This document shows positions 53,413-64,000 of a stretch of DNA of 64,000 bases, piece by piece (positions within the stretch are counted from its first letter, which is position 1; every line of letters begins with the position of its first letter). Location: positions 1,364,001-1,428,000 of the forward strand of contig JAALGZ010000004.1 in NCBI GenBank assembly GCA_015227615.1, written 5' to 3'. Source of the DNA: Labyrinthula sp. Ha (taxonomy: Eukaryota; Sar; Bigyra; Labyrinthulida; Labyrinthulaceae). The notes beneath the pieces were generated by a model, which searched no databases, was not told the DNA's origin, and saw nothing but the letters and a program-made list of their open reading frames with translations. The translations under genes were made by a program, and so were the position numbers.

Positions 53413-54348
53413 ATGGAAGTAAACGAAAATCAGAACGATCCCGTGGAAGAACGAACAGCACGGAGTGAAAACTCCAACTTAACCCAAGGGAAAACTCATT
53501 TACAAAACTTTCCTGCTTCAACTAGAACACTTACAAAGCTAGAAATTACAAATGAAGCAATTAACGAAGAATTCTACAAAAAAGGACGAAAAAGATTGGA
53601 AAACCTTTTACGATCAAAAACTGATCAAAACCAATTCGAACTACTGAAACAAGGTGTTGAGATGTACCTGCTTGCCTTAAAATTACAAATTAATGGAACA
53701 TCTCTACGAAAATTCTTTATATCTCATGATCGCAGCATCATTGATGAGCTGTTAGAATCTTACAATCCGCTTACTCAAAAATCTAACTACATTCTAGAGC
53801 AAGAAATTGACGATGAAGTTTCAGATGACATCATTTCTCTTTGGAAAAAAGACGTCGTTTTCTTGCGAACAATCCGAACCCCACATCGCTTTTGCAAAAT
53901 CCTGCGACGCATCGGGGCTGTTACATTCTTACCTACACAAACCAGAAAAAGAATTAACTTTGGAAACTTGATTTACAGCTGTTGGGAGGAATCAGAACCC
54001 ATTACAGACTTCGTTAAACGCTTTGATTCTTTGGTACAACAGGCTAATCAGATCAAGATGATGCAAAATGACTCTGATTTACTTACACTTTTTCAAACTA
54101 AGATTCTCTTCAGAAGAGACAACAATCAGAAAATTTTTACAGTTGTCAACAATTTGGATTCAAAAGATCTACCATTAAAGGATTACATGAGTGAAGTGAC
54201 ACAAGCCGTACTTCAGCATGACAATTCAGGTTTGATCCCTTTTGATGCTCCAAGTACATCAGTTGTTGCATTTACAAAGAAAATTGTTTCTTCTAATTCA
54301 AAAGTTACATTGTGTTTCAATTGCGGTGAAGATTTTCCACACAAATGA
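53413..54348 (+). pseudogene. Copia B Gag region
   Basis: About 310 residues from the ATG at 53413, which overlaps the primer-site-like TGGTTGCGATGG. Alpha-helical Gag (RKRINFGNLIYSCW, DLLTLFQTKILFRR) leads into a cysteine pair (CFNCGEDF) and then a CCHC knuckle (CSYCGKPNHFAKVC). Element A's Gag has the same two-part zinc arrangement, so the two families are related. Confidence 0.8.
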
Positions 54349-54411
54349 AAACAATGTGCTGCTAAAGGTGCTACCTGTTCTTACTGTGGTAAACCTAATC
54401 ATTTTGCAAAG

Positions 54412-57400
54412 GTGTGTTCAACCAACCCAGAACGTACATTACAACTTCCCAAGATGAAGAAAAAACCAACAAAGAAAACAGTAGCAGTAACTTCTACAAA
54501 AGAAAATTTTAATCCTTTCAGTTTCGCTACTTCTCTTTGTACCACAGGTTCAAACTCTTTAGCTGGGCTAGATTCATGCAGCGATGTTTTCGTTTTCAGA
54601 AGCGCTGATTTTTTTACACACATGGATCAGAAGCCTGGTAAACTTACACTTACAGAAAATTCTGGTAGCTACGAAAGCACTGGAACAGCCAGATTTGCAT
54701 TCAAAGAATTTCCTTCTAAGTTTTTTACAGTACAGGCAATTTACATGCCAAGTGCAAATTTCAACATTTTGTGTACCTACGATCTAGAGCAACAGAATGT
54801 TAAAGTCAACCATCACTCTAGAAATGTACAACTAGAAACAGGAAACAAATTAAAAATAATTTTACTTGGAAAGAAAAGCTTCATTGAAATCATTCCACTA
54901 GGGAAATCAGTTTTACAAACCTCTGATCCAAATCTAATGCATCGTAGGTTGATGCACCTCTCAGAAGACAAACTTAAACACGCTGGTTTCATTAAGGGTT
55001 CTCAAAAGCTGAACAGCTGCCAAGTCTGTCTTCAGACAAAAGCTAAACACAACCCAGTGAAGAATTTAATTCACAAGATGAAACTCTCTCCTGATTCCAG
55101 AGGTCAAGCTTTTTCAATGGACTTACTCATTCCCCCAAAACACTCAAAGAAACCAGTCAATGGTGTTGTGGCTGCATTGATTCTAGCTGACCTGAAAACA
55201 AAATTAATTAGAGTTGCTCCTTTAAGAACACTTCAATCAAAAGATTTACTTGCAGCTCTTTACTACCTTCTTTCTACACTCAAAACTTTACCAAAAACGA
55301 TTGTTACAGACCGCCAATCTGGTTTTACGGCAGAACACTTTGTCAACTCAATTTCGGCAAAAGGCATTCATTTACGTTTTGTCCCTAGAGATCGACACGA
55401 AACTTTCAATGGAGTTGCTGAACGAACGATTGGCATCTTAAAGGTCATGGCTTCAGCCGCCCTACTACAGTCTAAACTTGATGACTCCTTTTGGATCTAC
55501 GCAGTCAAATTTGCAAGTTACATCAAGAACAGAGTACATCACAAAACACTTGGTGAATCACCTTACAAACTACAAACTGGTCAAGAACCAAACCTTTCTT
55601 CACTTAGAACCTTTGGTTGCTGTTGTTTTACGTTAAAATCTTCTGGAACGAAGACAAACAAATTTCAAGAAAGAACAGACACTGGTCTCTTTCTCGGACT
55701 ACAGGAACATTCAAGTTTCAACACAGCAATCATCTACAAACTTAGTACTGGAAAAATCATTTACCCTCAACTAACCGATGTTTGGTTCCAAGAATCAAGA
55801 ACACATGATCAAATCGATCAAAATCCACCAACTTTCTCATTTGGTGACATCAAAATTGTTGACAAAACTGAAAATGACCCAATTTCTGAGGACGATTTTG
55901 AATCTGATGATGACGATGATTTCAGTCCAGATTTTGGTATACACTATGTACGTTATGGCCAGAAGGCAAATCAACAAGAAAATCATGATTTTGAGCATGA
56001 TGATAATTTCGATGAAAATCCGCCTTCAGCAGATGTTCAACTCGATCACGATCAAGATGCAAATGATCCAACTCCATCTGCCGAAGTAACAATCCCTGAA
56101 ACACCTCAAACGAGCGAAAAGAACAATGCTCGTCTACCAGTAACAACGCGATCTGGGAGAAATGCCACGAAATTCGACCTAAATCGGATGTCAGCTTTCA
56201 CGTTGAACACAACTGAAGAAACAACACACATCATCAAGCCTAAAACAAAAGGTCAGAAAGAAAAGCTACGGAAGAAGATCATTCAGTCTAGAATTGATCA
56301 GAAACCTTCCATTTACCGTGACACAAGAGGTCACCCAGACGAAGCATCTTACAAGAAAGCGGTCGAAAAAGAGCTCAAAGCTTTAGAAGAACGAAAGGTT
56401 CTCAAAGTGATTAATCGCTCTGAACTTCCTGAAAATGCTTACGTTAGAAAATGCACGATGCTTGTGAAACAAAAACGCAATGGGAGTTTCAAAGCAAGAT
56501 GTGTTTACAATGGAAGATCTCAGAAATTCAAAATTACACCTTACCGCAGTTCTCCTACCTTAGACTACAACAGTCTTGCAGTTGCACTAGCAGTTGCGGC
56601 TCGAAGACAGTTCCATTTTAACTCTTTAGATGTTAGTACCGCATTCTTGTACGCGGATCTACCTGCTGGCACTACACTCTACTGTGAAATCCCTGATGGA
56701 CATGAACTGAAACATGACAAGACTAAAGTAATGAAGATTGAGAAAGCGCTTTACGGTCTGAAGGAAAGTCCCAAGCTTTGGTTTGACAATGTTTCTGCTA
56801 AAATTCAAAAACTTGGACTCAAACAAGCAATCTTTGACGAGTGTGTCTTCTACAAGAAAGATTTAATTACTTTACTTTACGTTGATGATGTACTGATGCT
56901 CGGTACAAAACAAGAAATTACAAACTTCTCAAAACAGTTTGGGAAAACTTGCAAAATTACACTAGGAACACTAGATCAGAAAACAGACTTCTTAGGAGTT
57001 AACATTGAAAGAAAACCCAATGGAGACTACCAAATTGACCAAACCAAACACATTGAGAAAATTTTAGAAAAATTCAAGGATTTCAAGACTAAAGACAAAT
57101 TTACACCATTACCTTCTACTTTCGCTGAGGCTGTTAAAAACAATTCCAATGCTAAAAGCATTAAATTTCCGTACAGAGAATTGCTTGGATCTTTAATTTA
57201 CTTACGACTTACAAGATTTGATTTACTCTACGCGTTACATGCGCTTAGTCAACTTTCTGAACACGTGACAAGTTTTGCAGTAAAGTCAATTCTCAACACA
57301 TTAGGTTACATTAGTAGAACGAAACATCAAAAACGAATTTTTTACTCAGATCAATCAAATGGTGAAATTACACTTCTTGCCTTTTGTGATGCTGAATGGG

Positions 57401-57855
57401 CCTCTAACTCACTTAACAGAAAAAGTGTTAGTGGTAACTTCATTTACTTTGGTCAATGGCTCATTACTGGCAGAAGTTCAAGACAAAGGACAGTTGCTAC
57501 CTCTGCTGCTGGAGCTGAACTGATTGAAATTTACAAGACAGCAAAACATTTGCAAGGAATCTACGGATTGTGCATGGATTTAGATTGCCAAGTCAAGCTA
57601 CCTTCAGTGATTTTTACAGATTCACTTAGTTCAACTAAAACATTAGAAAAGACAGTTTCTCCAGAGCAAAAACACATGAGCGTTGCAATTCATTTCTTAA
57701 AAGGACTCATTCGTTCAGGAAAACTAAAGGTGATATTCATCAAACGCGAATTCAACATTGCTGATCTTCAAACGAAACAGAATCCAAGAGCTGAGTTTGA
57801 AAAACTTTGGAACATGACTCATTCAAGGATGAAGTGGCAGCATTTGAAGATCTAA
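54412..57855 (+). pseudogene. Copia B Pol region: protease, integrase, RT, RNase H
   Basis: After a protease-like segment comes the GAG-pre-integrase zinc region (MHRRLMHLSEDKL...CQVC), then the integrase core (FSMDLLIPPKH, IVTDRQSGF, ERTIGILKVMASAAL), RT (FNSLDVSTAFLYADLPAG, KALYGLKESPKLW, LLYVDDVLMLG) and RNase H (LLAFCDAEWASN, TSAAGAELIEIYKTAKHL, FTDSLSSTKTL). The order integrase-RT-RNase H is diagnostic of Ty1/copia. It is about 1,150 residues and looks otherwise whole. Confidence 0.9.
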
Positions 57856-57867
57856 AAGACCGCATGG

Positions 57868-58167
57868 AGTCAGACACTAAGCAGTCGAGTGTACGACTCT
57901 CTCCATACTGACTGTTTACACTTTACATAGTTATAATACAATATTACATTACTGCACATTTGGTGCAACTTTACATAATACATTTTTTCTAATACATAAG
58001 CACCGGAGACAACAAATCGTAAAACCTTAATATCTCAACAACTACTGGGAGTTAGAAAACGTTACTTATATCATTTTAAAGCTCTTTTTAAGCTCTTTGA
58101 ATTTGTTTCACTTAATATCCGTATCCTCAAATACATATAAACAATACGGACAATTACTTGTCTAACT
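57868..58167 (+). repeat. 3' LTR of copia B (uninterrupted)
   Basis: The complete 300-bp copy, AGTCAGAC...GTCTAACT. It shows the undisturbed sequence CAACAACTACTGGGAG, the empty site for element A's insertion in the 5' LTR. Confidence 0.92.
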
Positions 58168-58172
58168 GAAGT
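58168..58172. repeat. Target-site duplication of copia B, right
   Basis: GAAGT, same as 48229-48233. Confidence 0.85.
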
Positions 58173-61100
58173 TTCTCCAAAGGCCATTGCGAAGGCAACC
58201 TCCTAATCTATGAATACTTTTATAGAAGGATTTAGATCTTCTGAGAACTCTCTCACTCCTCTTAGTTTGCTTATGCGATGACTGAAGAGGGTATTATATC
58301 ATTGAATACTTTAATATTTCCTGTTACAGCATTTTTTCTGCCCCTTGAATAGACAGCTTCGGCAACTGCTGGGAGTTTCCTACAGGCTTTACTCTAGTAT
58401 ATATATTCTAAATCAGATTTTCTAGTAGAGAGATAATAAATGGGCGCCAAGAAACGAATTCTCTCCATTCAAGAGTCTGGTTGGTTTTGGATAGACCCAT
58501 GGGATCCTGTTTTGTGCTGGCAAAGAGCTTAGTATGAGGTGCGAAATACTAATAGAAAACTTAGCAAGATTTGTGGTGAAAGAGCTAGTACACCGGTAGC
58601 TGTTTTGCCAAATTAGCAAAAAAAAATACTTCTTCCCTAAATAATCAGGAGTTTGATGTCAATTCATTATCGTGTCTAGTCGTGCTAAGTTGCATTTCCT
58701 CATAGCCTCCTCCTGCTTACATCCTTCAAACAACCCAAAATCTGGCAGCTATGGTCCCCACAGGTAAATGCAAAGTCCAATTCAAGGTACCCTGGATCAT
58801 TTACAACTTTATACTTCTGTGTGCACTTCAGAAAGAAAAAATGGGCTATTTTCAATTGGGAATATGCTTTCACCTTAAAATTTCTGTCCAGTGATAGGCG
58901 AGTATGGCACAAGAAAAAGTAAATATCATATAGATATCGCCATTAGTTGACTCCGCCTACTATCCCCTTTCAGTAGTTAATTTTGGAGCAGAATGTAGCA
59001 TTCAGCGATGTAAAGAGGAATACTTGGTGTTTTCTTACATTTTGTACGTTGTGTTAACAAAATATATTCTAGAATATATTGTTATAAAATCTACTCTTCT
59101 ATTTTACTCAATGACGCCGGATGTCGCCTGAAAAAGAAAAAGGGTATTTAATTATTTGGGAAACTAGGTAGCTTGTAGTTTGCTTGTCAACTTGGTATTC
59201 TATTTCGATATGATACCAAGCCAGACTATTTAAGTCATAAGAACATTTAACATAAAAGAAAAAGATTCTCCTCCAACATAAATTGAGTAATTATTGATCC
59301 CCATCCGTCTGATTTATAAATGAGAGAACATATTTCTCTCACAAGAGCAAATTGAGTATTAATCGATCTAAGATTCCCTGATGTCCTTTCAAGTTTACGC
59401 TCTCCATAGGAACAAGTCTAAGTAAGGTAAAACTCTATCTTTAGAGCAGTGTATTTCTAAGTCTTCACTTAATATTCCACCAATAGCAAATCCAAGACTG
59501 ATTTCAAGCAACTATCGAGATGATGAGCAAACCCTTCTAAGAACATCTACAGTAAAGTTTGATGAAGCATACATTCAACAGCAAAAAAAAAATAGTTACT
59601 ACAAATGATATTATCGCTATTAGTTCATTCAGCGAAGTAAGAGATTATTAGACTTAGTGAACAACAAAATAATTTACTGCTCTGAAAATTATTATTTTTT
59701 TTTTAGAAAAAAAACAAGAGAAAGTATTAAGAGCAACGTACATGGTAGGGTCTAGAGTGTATACTCATTGAAAATCAGCATGGAGTCTTTGCGACCTTAG
59801 CCGATGGGGAATTGAGATTGAGTGAGTATGGACACTACTTTGAGTAAAAAATGAGAGCCTCGTATCTGAATTGAGAGTGTAGCTCCTTGAGTTGCTCTAT
59901 GATGAGTTGTTGGTCACATTCTAATGACATTTTGATGTTGCAAAGTCAAAAATTTTGGTTTAGAACGGGGTGAGAACTCCCATCAGGTTTGCTTAATAAC
60001 CGATATATTCTGGTAACTCAATTCCTTGAGGCAGCTTGGTATGCTACAGGCCACTCGTTTCTTCTTCTTATACAAGTCTTTGAAAAGTCACTATCAAGCT
60101 GTTAACAAGATCTTATACAGCTCCTACTTTAACAAAATTAAACAAGAGGATTATAAAGTTAGCCGTTACTTAATATACCGTATCCTTGCTAGATGATGCG
60201 AAAGCAAAAATGTCCATAAAATAGGTACTATCTACTTCAGCTACTTTCCTGTTACTCCATAGCTTAAGCCCTAAAATTCTAGAGAGCTCTACAAACCTTA
60301 TTCCTGGATATTTCAAAGTGGGTAAAGTTTCTAATGAAAATTTCATTCTGCTCTATGTATTATAAATTATGAACAACATTTTCCGACGAAAATGGTTGAA
60401 TTCATAAATGTAGAGTTGGAATTCAACTGAATTGCACAAAATATATCCTTAGAAGTCAATACTTGGGAACTGAATTCAACTAGCTAAGGGAAAAGTCTTG
60501 CAACGTTGGTACCACCGTTAATGGAGGAAAGCCTCTATTGGTCATGGTAACACCAGTACCTGTCATTTTGTTCTTCCTTCGTGGTCACAGTTTTAAAAGT
60601 ACAGAACCTAAATTTATTCTCATTAAAAATAATTTAGAGAGGATTGCCCAAGTAGAAGCTACATTTTGATTTTTTTTTTGATCCTGCAATTTTGAAGATA
60701 CTAACCACTGGAGGTTCTGTAAGAGTTTTTAACCTTCATAAAATAGCAAATTTTTAATGAATTTTCACTAGTAAAATGTAGTTATAACATTTCCCAAAAA
60801 TTATTTTGGCCTTTGAAGGTACAGTACTTAAGAAAAATAGTTATAGTTCGAAGTACACTTTTGGGCAGGTTTTCAGCAATACACTAGCATCTATTGTGAA
60901 ACTTTAAGGGAAGTACACGTTCCACATCCCTTACATAGTATTGCTGGGCAACAACCCGTCTCCTAGTCAATACCAGTGCTCTTACATATTACACCTTTAA
61001 CCCCTACAATATAAAACATTTACTCCGTTTAAACTTAATTTCTGCATTCGCGTTAATTGTTTTCAAAGTTAGTTAGTCTTCAGTTGTGCCTTATGTTTTT

Positions 61101-61320
61101 TCTTCACATGTTAGACTCGCTGCCAATTTTCTTCTAAGTCTTAAGGCTTCCTCGCAAGCTATGACTGATTACAAACTAACTAGCTGTAGTAAATTTTCTT
61201 TCCACGCTCAGTTACTTTTAAATATGTATTATGCTTCCTTGGCTCTCGAATTGTTTCAAATTGTGCAAACTTCCACTAAGAACACATATGGACACTATAT
61301 CCTACTACACGAAGTTATTG
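58173..61320. other. Intergenic, no gene identified
   Basis: About 3.1 kb. Short frames (58422-58619 and 58700-58912 minus, 61086-61415 plus) match nothing I know; the last one runs into the Mutator-like end. A GC-richer stretch at about 59740-60000 could be an old gene or transposon relic, but no motif stands out. Confidence 0.5.
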
Positions 61321-61684
61321 GGGCCCGGATTTCTTGGTTCCGGCGTCAGATACTCCTCGCGATGTCATTGGTCAGATCGATTTCCCATAACTTTTTTTCA
61401 TTATACTTCGTCTGAATAATCGATGCGCAGAATCGCATTTTTTTTATGCTTCTCCTGAATAATCAATGCGCAGATTTGTTAATCCCTATACTGTGAGAAA
61501 ATTTTGAGAGGATAGACACAAATATTTTGGTCAAATTCCAAAACTAAATTACGAACAAAACCTATGGAGAAACACGAAACAAAAGGGACGAACCTCCAAT
61601 CGAAGATTGCCACCCCCGAAGAGGAACATTCAACACAAATACTGAGAAAATTGACTGCAGCAAGCTATTCTACCTCTGAAAAAA

Positions 61685-63610
61685 ATGATAAAGGTGATCA
61701 GTAGACTTTCCAGTGGTCGCTTTAAGTGGAAAATTCCTGCTTCTCACTACTTTGACGAGGCAATCAGCTTTGCTAAGTGGGGTTGGAACTGCAAAAAACT
61801 TAAGAGATGTAAAATTAAGTGTAGTTCAGACAAAAATTGCTCGTTTGAAGTTAACATTAAGCTTAATCTTGAAACTTCTAAGTACAGTTTCGTCGTAATT
61901 AACGAAAATCACTGCGATCATGATGTAAAGCACTAGGAAAGATTAAAAAATGCGTACAACAGCTTACAACTGAAGAATTAAAAATGATTAAACACCTAGG
62001 AGTTGCCGACAGTGGAATTGCAGCGGCAGATGTCGCTCTACATCGCAATTTTCCAGGCACATTGTTTGACAAAACACTAGTAAAACGAATTATGAAAAAA
62101 GCTAAAGAAGGTGTTGACGCTAGCGAAGAAAATAATATTAAAAAGTTAATTACGTGTGGAAAAAGATGCTTAGAACGTGGAGGAAAATTTGATCTGACTT
62201 GGGATTATCCCAAGGAAGGCAAAGCTGTTCTAAATGGAGTCAGCTTTCAAGAAGACCTACAAAATAAATTAAAAAAAATATACGGGGATAGTATCCAAGT
62301 GGATAGTACCCATGGAATGAGCAGATATCGGTTGGTGGCAATGTTCCCTTGCGGGATCGATTGCTTCCGTAAAACAATAAATTTCGGGTGCTCAATGATG
62401 GAAAGCGAGTCCAGTAAAGATGTGGTGAAAGGGCTGAAACTTCTGGGTCTTCAGGATGCGGAAGTCATAATGACGCACGGGAGCAAAGCCTTGGAAGCAG
62501 CTATGGAGGAACTTGGATCATCTCATGTTCTTTGCAGGAAACACTTTCTTGCGACCTTGAACTCAGCAACATCTGACCTAAAAGGGATGAAAAAAATAAA
62601 ATTTACAAGCAGCTTGGGCGATGTTCTCACTGGAATCTTTTCAGAAGAAAAAAATCTTGATCAGCTTATGGAAAACATGTTGGTTGAATATCCTGAAGAA
62701 CCACAGCAAGTTGCCCTAAAAAAAATTAAGGAAAAAGAAACAAAGTGTTTAGGAAATTACGAGAAAACTTCCAACGTTCTCTCACAGCGCTACTCAGAGG
62801 GTTGAATCATTTCACTCAGCCATCAAAGGGAATGGTTATTTAAAAAGTACTCTTAAAACCTGGACCCTTGATGAGGTTGTGACTTACCACGAGAACAATG
62901 TGGATAAGTACATGGAGAAAACTTTGAAAAAGATTAAGGATTTGATTCGGGAGGAAAAGGATTTTTCTAAGGAAGCTGATGAAATGTTCACAAAGGAGTT
63001 GAAGTTGATGGGAGCGTGCTGGATTGTTGAAGAGTTGAATTCAAGAAAGTTCATTGTCAGTGATGCAAACATGAGAGTAAAGATGAAACATGTGCTGGAG
63101 GTTGTTGAAAGGGAAGGGATAAAACTTCAGTCATGTACTTGTGAAACCTGGACAAATCAACGTTTTCCATGTCGTCACTATGCCCGGTATTGTGATCGTT
63201 AAAGGATCAAATACATGTGCATAGATCATCTTCCAGAGAGGTGGAGGTACCAAGAGCATCCTCTGTTCAAGCAAGAAATAAGGGAGATGGGGCGAGAAGT
63301 CGATGGCCCACGTGGGTGTATTGAGTTTAAGGTGAGAATTCCACCTGTGAACGCAGCTTATATTCCAAGAAAGCCGGAAGCTAAATATTCCAAGCACCTC
63401 ACTGCATGCAAAGCGTTCTGTGAAGAGGCCAAAAGCAGCAACGAGGACTGTGAAAAAAGCTACGCGGAAATATTGAAGATGGCCGCTGCTTTAAGGAAAA
63501 ACCCAGATGGAGACTTTGGGGATTTGGATAACGTTTCTGAGGAAAGTGGAATTGTTTTTGAGTCACCAAGAAAGAGGGTCAAAAGAAGGAAGGGCAGGGA
63601 GAAAACGTAG
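61685..63610 (+). pseudogene. MULE transposase, broken
   Basis: An N-terminal zinc region (CKIKCSSDKNC...NENHCDHD, WRKY-GCM1/FLYWCH-like) is followed by the DDE core: first Asp in IQVDSTHGMSRYRL, the CRKHF (C2H) helix insert, and the Glu in ERVESFHSAIK-type sequence (seen as RVESFHSAIK). A SWIM zinc finger (CTCETWTNQRFPCRHYARYC) and a basic tail (RKRVKRRKGR) follow. This order is that of MULE/FAR1-related transposases. Damage: a frameshift near 61920, another near 62795-62805, and an in-frame TAA at 63200-63202. The position of the second catalytic Asp reads MTHGSKAL (His, codon CAC) where the family has TDG. The copy cannot be active. Confidence 0.88.
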
Positions 63611-63659
63611 CTTCACCTCTTGACTTCTCTCAGACCACTCTTCTCACAGATGAGTGAGA

Positions 63660-63860
63660 AAAGTGATCTGTTCTTGAACACAAATCTTTAACCTTGCACA
63701 CTCTACTTTAACCTTGCACACTTTACTTTTCTTGAACATAAATCCTTGAACCCAAACCCCCTCCCTTTTTTTTTGAAATATAAATCCTAAACCTGTTTTT
63801 TTTTATATAAATCCTGAACCTTGAACATTCAGTTTTTTTCTTGAAATACAAGTTGAAACC
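63660..63860 (+). repeat. Degenerate tandem repeats at the MULE 3' part
   Basis: CTTTAACCTTGCACACT occurs twice about 20 bp apart (near 63686 and 63707), followed by recurrent TTGAACATAAATCCT/TGAAATATAAATCCT units. Related, inverted sequence is inside the small Mutator-like element at about 40620-40760. Confidence 0.6.
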
Positions 63861-64000
63861 TATCACCCAGCCATACAGAAGAGAACTGAGATCTCAACTG
63901 TTGTTTCAACCTATCCCATCTACCTGATTCTTGAAACTCCATCCCGTTTTTATGAATATGTAGACCTTGAACCCTGATCCTTTAGGTTTCTTCCAACTAA

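Larger units (their letters stand above)
48234..58167 (+). mobile_element. Ty1/copia element B, interrupted in its 5' LTR by element A (fossil)
   Basis: A plus-strand copia element with 300-bp LTRs flanked by a perfect 5-bp target duplication GAAGT (48229-48233 and 58168-58172). Its 5' LTR is split by the whole of element A. The LTR copies differ at about 3 of 300 positions outside the insertion, so B is young, though older than A. The LTR ends are AGT...ACT. A primer-site-like TGGTTGCGA follows the 5' LTR directly. Gag and Pol are both present and nearly whole, with about one interruption between them apart from the nested insertion. Gag and Pol share one frame, so read-through of the sort some LTR elements use is an alternative to damage. 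Confidence 0.92.
61321..64000 (+). mobile_element. Mutator-like (MULE) DNA transposon, right end outside the window
   Basis: Starts with GGGCCCGGATTTCTTGGTTCCGGCGTCAG, a terminal repeat shared (inverted) with the right end of the 1-kb element at 40285-41293 over roughly 110 bp. It contains a broken MULE transposase. Its 63700-63780 segment matches 40620-40760 inverted. By comparison with the small element, another roughly 350 bp including the right terminal repeat should lie beyond base 64000, so the target duplication (expected to begin around GAAGTTATT, before 61321) cannot be checked. Confidence 0.82.

Noticed and set aside
61086-61415. A 109-codon plus-strand frame before the Mutator element
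   Set aside because: It runs across the transposon border at 61321, so it cannot be an old host gene, and has no recognisable domain.
1-64000. CRISPR arrays, bacterial operons, rRNA or tRNA genes
   Set aside because: No regularly spaced short repeats, no Shine-Dalgarno-linked gene strings, and no tRNA A/B-box pair or rRNA core sequence was found by eye. A tRNA scan would be decisive.

Overview
The window is nuclear DNA of a eukaryote, most likely a protist. It is strongly AT-rich, uses the standard stop codons (TAA and TGA both end real genes), and holds long, mostly intron-less host genes: a 2,393-residue ribosome-biogenesis protein, a membrane-anchored multicopper oxidase, phosphoglycerate kinase and a ligand-gated channel. 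One gene, deoxyribose-phosphate aldolase, is cut by a single intron of only 29 nt. The phosphoglycerate kinase has a mitochondrial-type leader, a trait known from stramenopiles and some Rhizaria. That makes such a host plausible, but the lineage cannot be fixed from the window.

Region by region. 136-10003: a decayed Ty3/gypsy LTR retroelement on the minus strand. Past its integrase it carries, before the 3' LTR, a CENP-B/Tc5-like helix-turn-helix, a SANT/Myb-like domain and an MT-A70-type (DPPW) N6-adenine methyltransferase module. 11156-12850: thiolase-fold protein. 15120-16461: a tail-to-tail pair, a HAD-like hydrolase and a lysine-rich zinc-ribbon protein. 19131-23871: a heavily decayed Ty1/copia element with LTRs of only about 112 bp. 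25550-26382: deoxyribose-phosphate aldolase. 30826-40072: a SAM-domain pentameric ligand-gated channel, then a tail-to-tail pair, a stand-alone RNase HI and UTP20. 40285-41293: a non-autonomous Mutator-like element with 9-bp target duplications. 43835-47663: multicopper oxidase and phosphoglycerate kinase, same strand. 48234-58167: a copia element (B) whose 5' LTR was hit by a second, apparently whole copia element (A), each with a perfect 5-bp target duplication. 61321-64000: a broken autonomous Mutator-like element, running off the window, that shares both ends with the 40.3-41.3 kb element.

Host genes look unrelated in pathway (housekeeping metabolism, rRNA processing, membrane proteins). 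Two convergent pairs have stops only 8-10 bp apart, while other intergenic stretches run to several kilobases and are where the transposons sit. The observations most worth pursuing are the methyltransferase/DNA-binding module in the gypsy element, the SAM-fused Cys-less channel, the 29-nt intron, and the non-canonical AGT...ACT LTR ends proved by an empty-site comparison inside the window.
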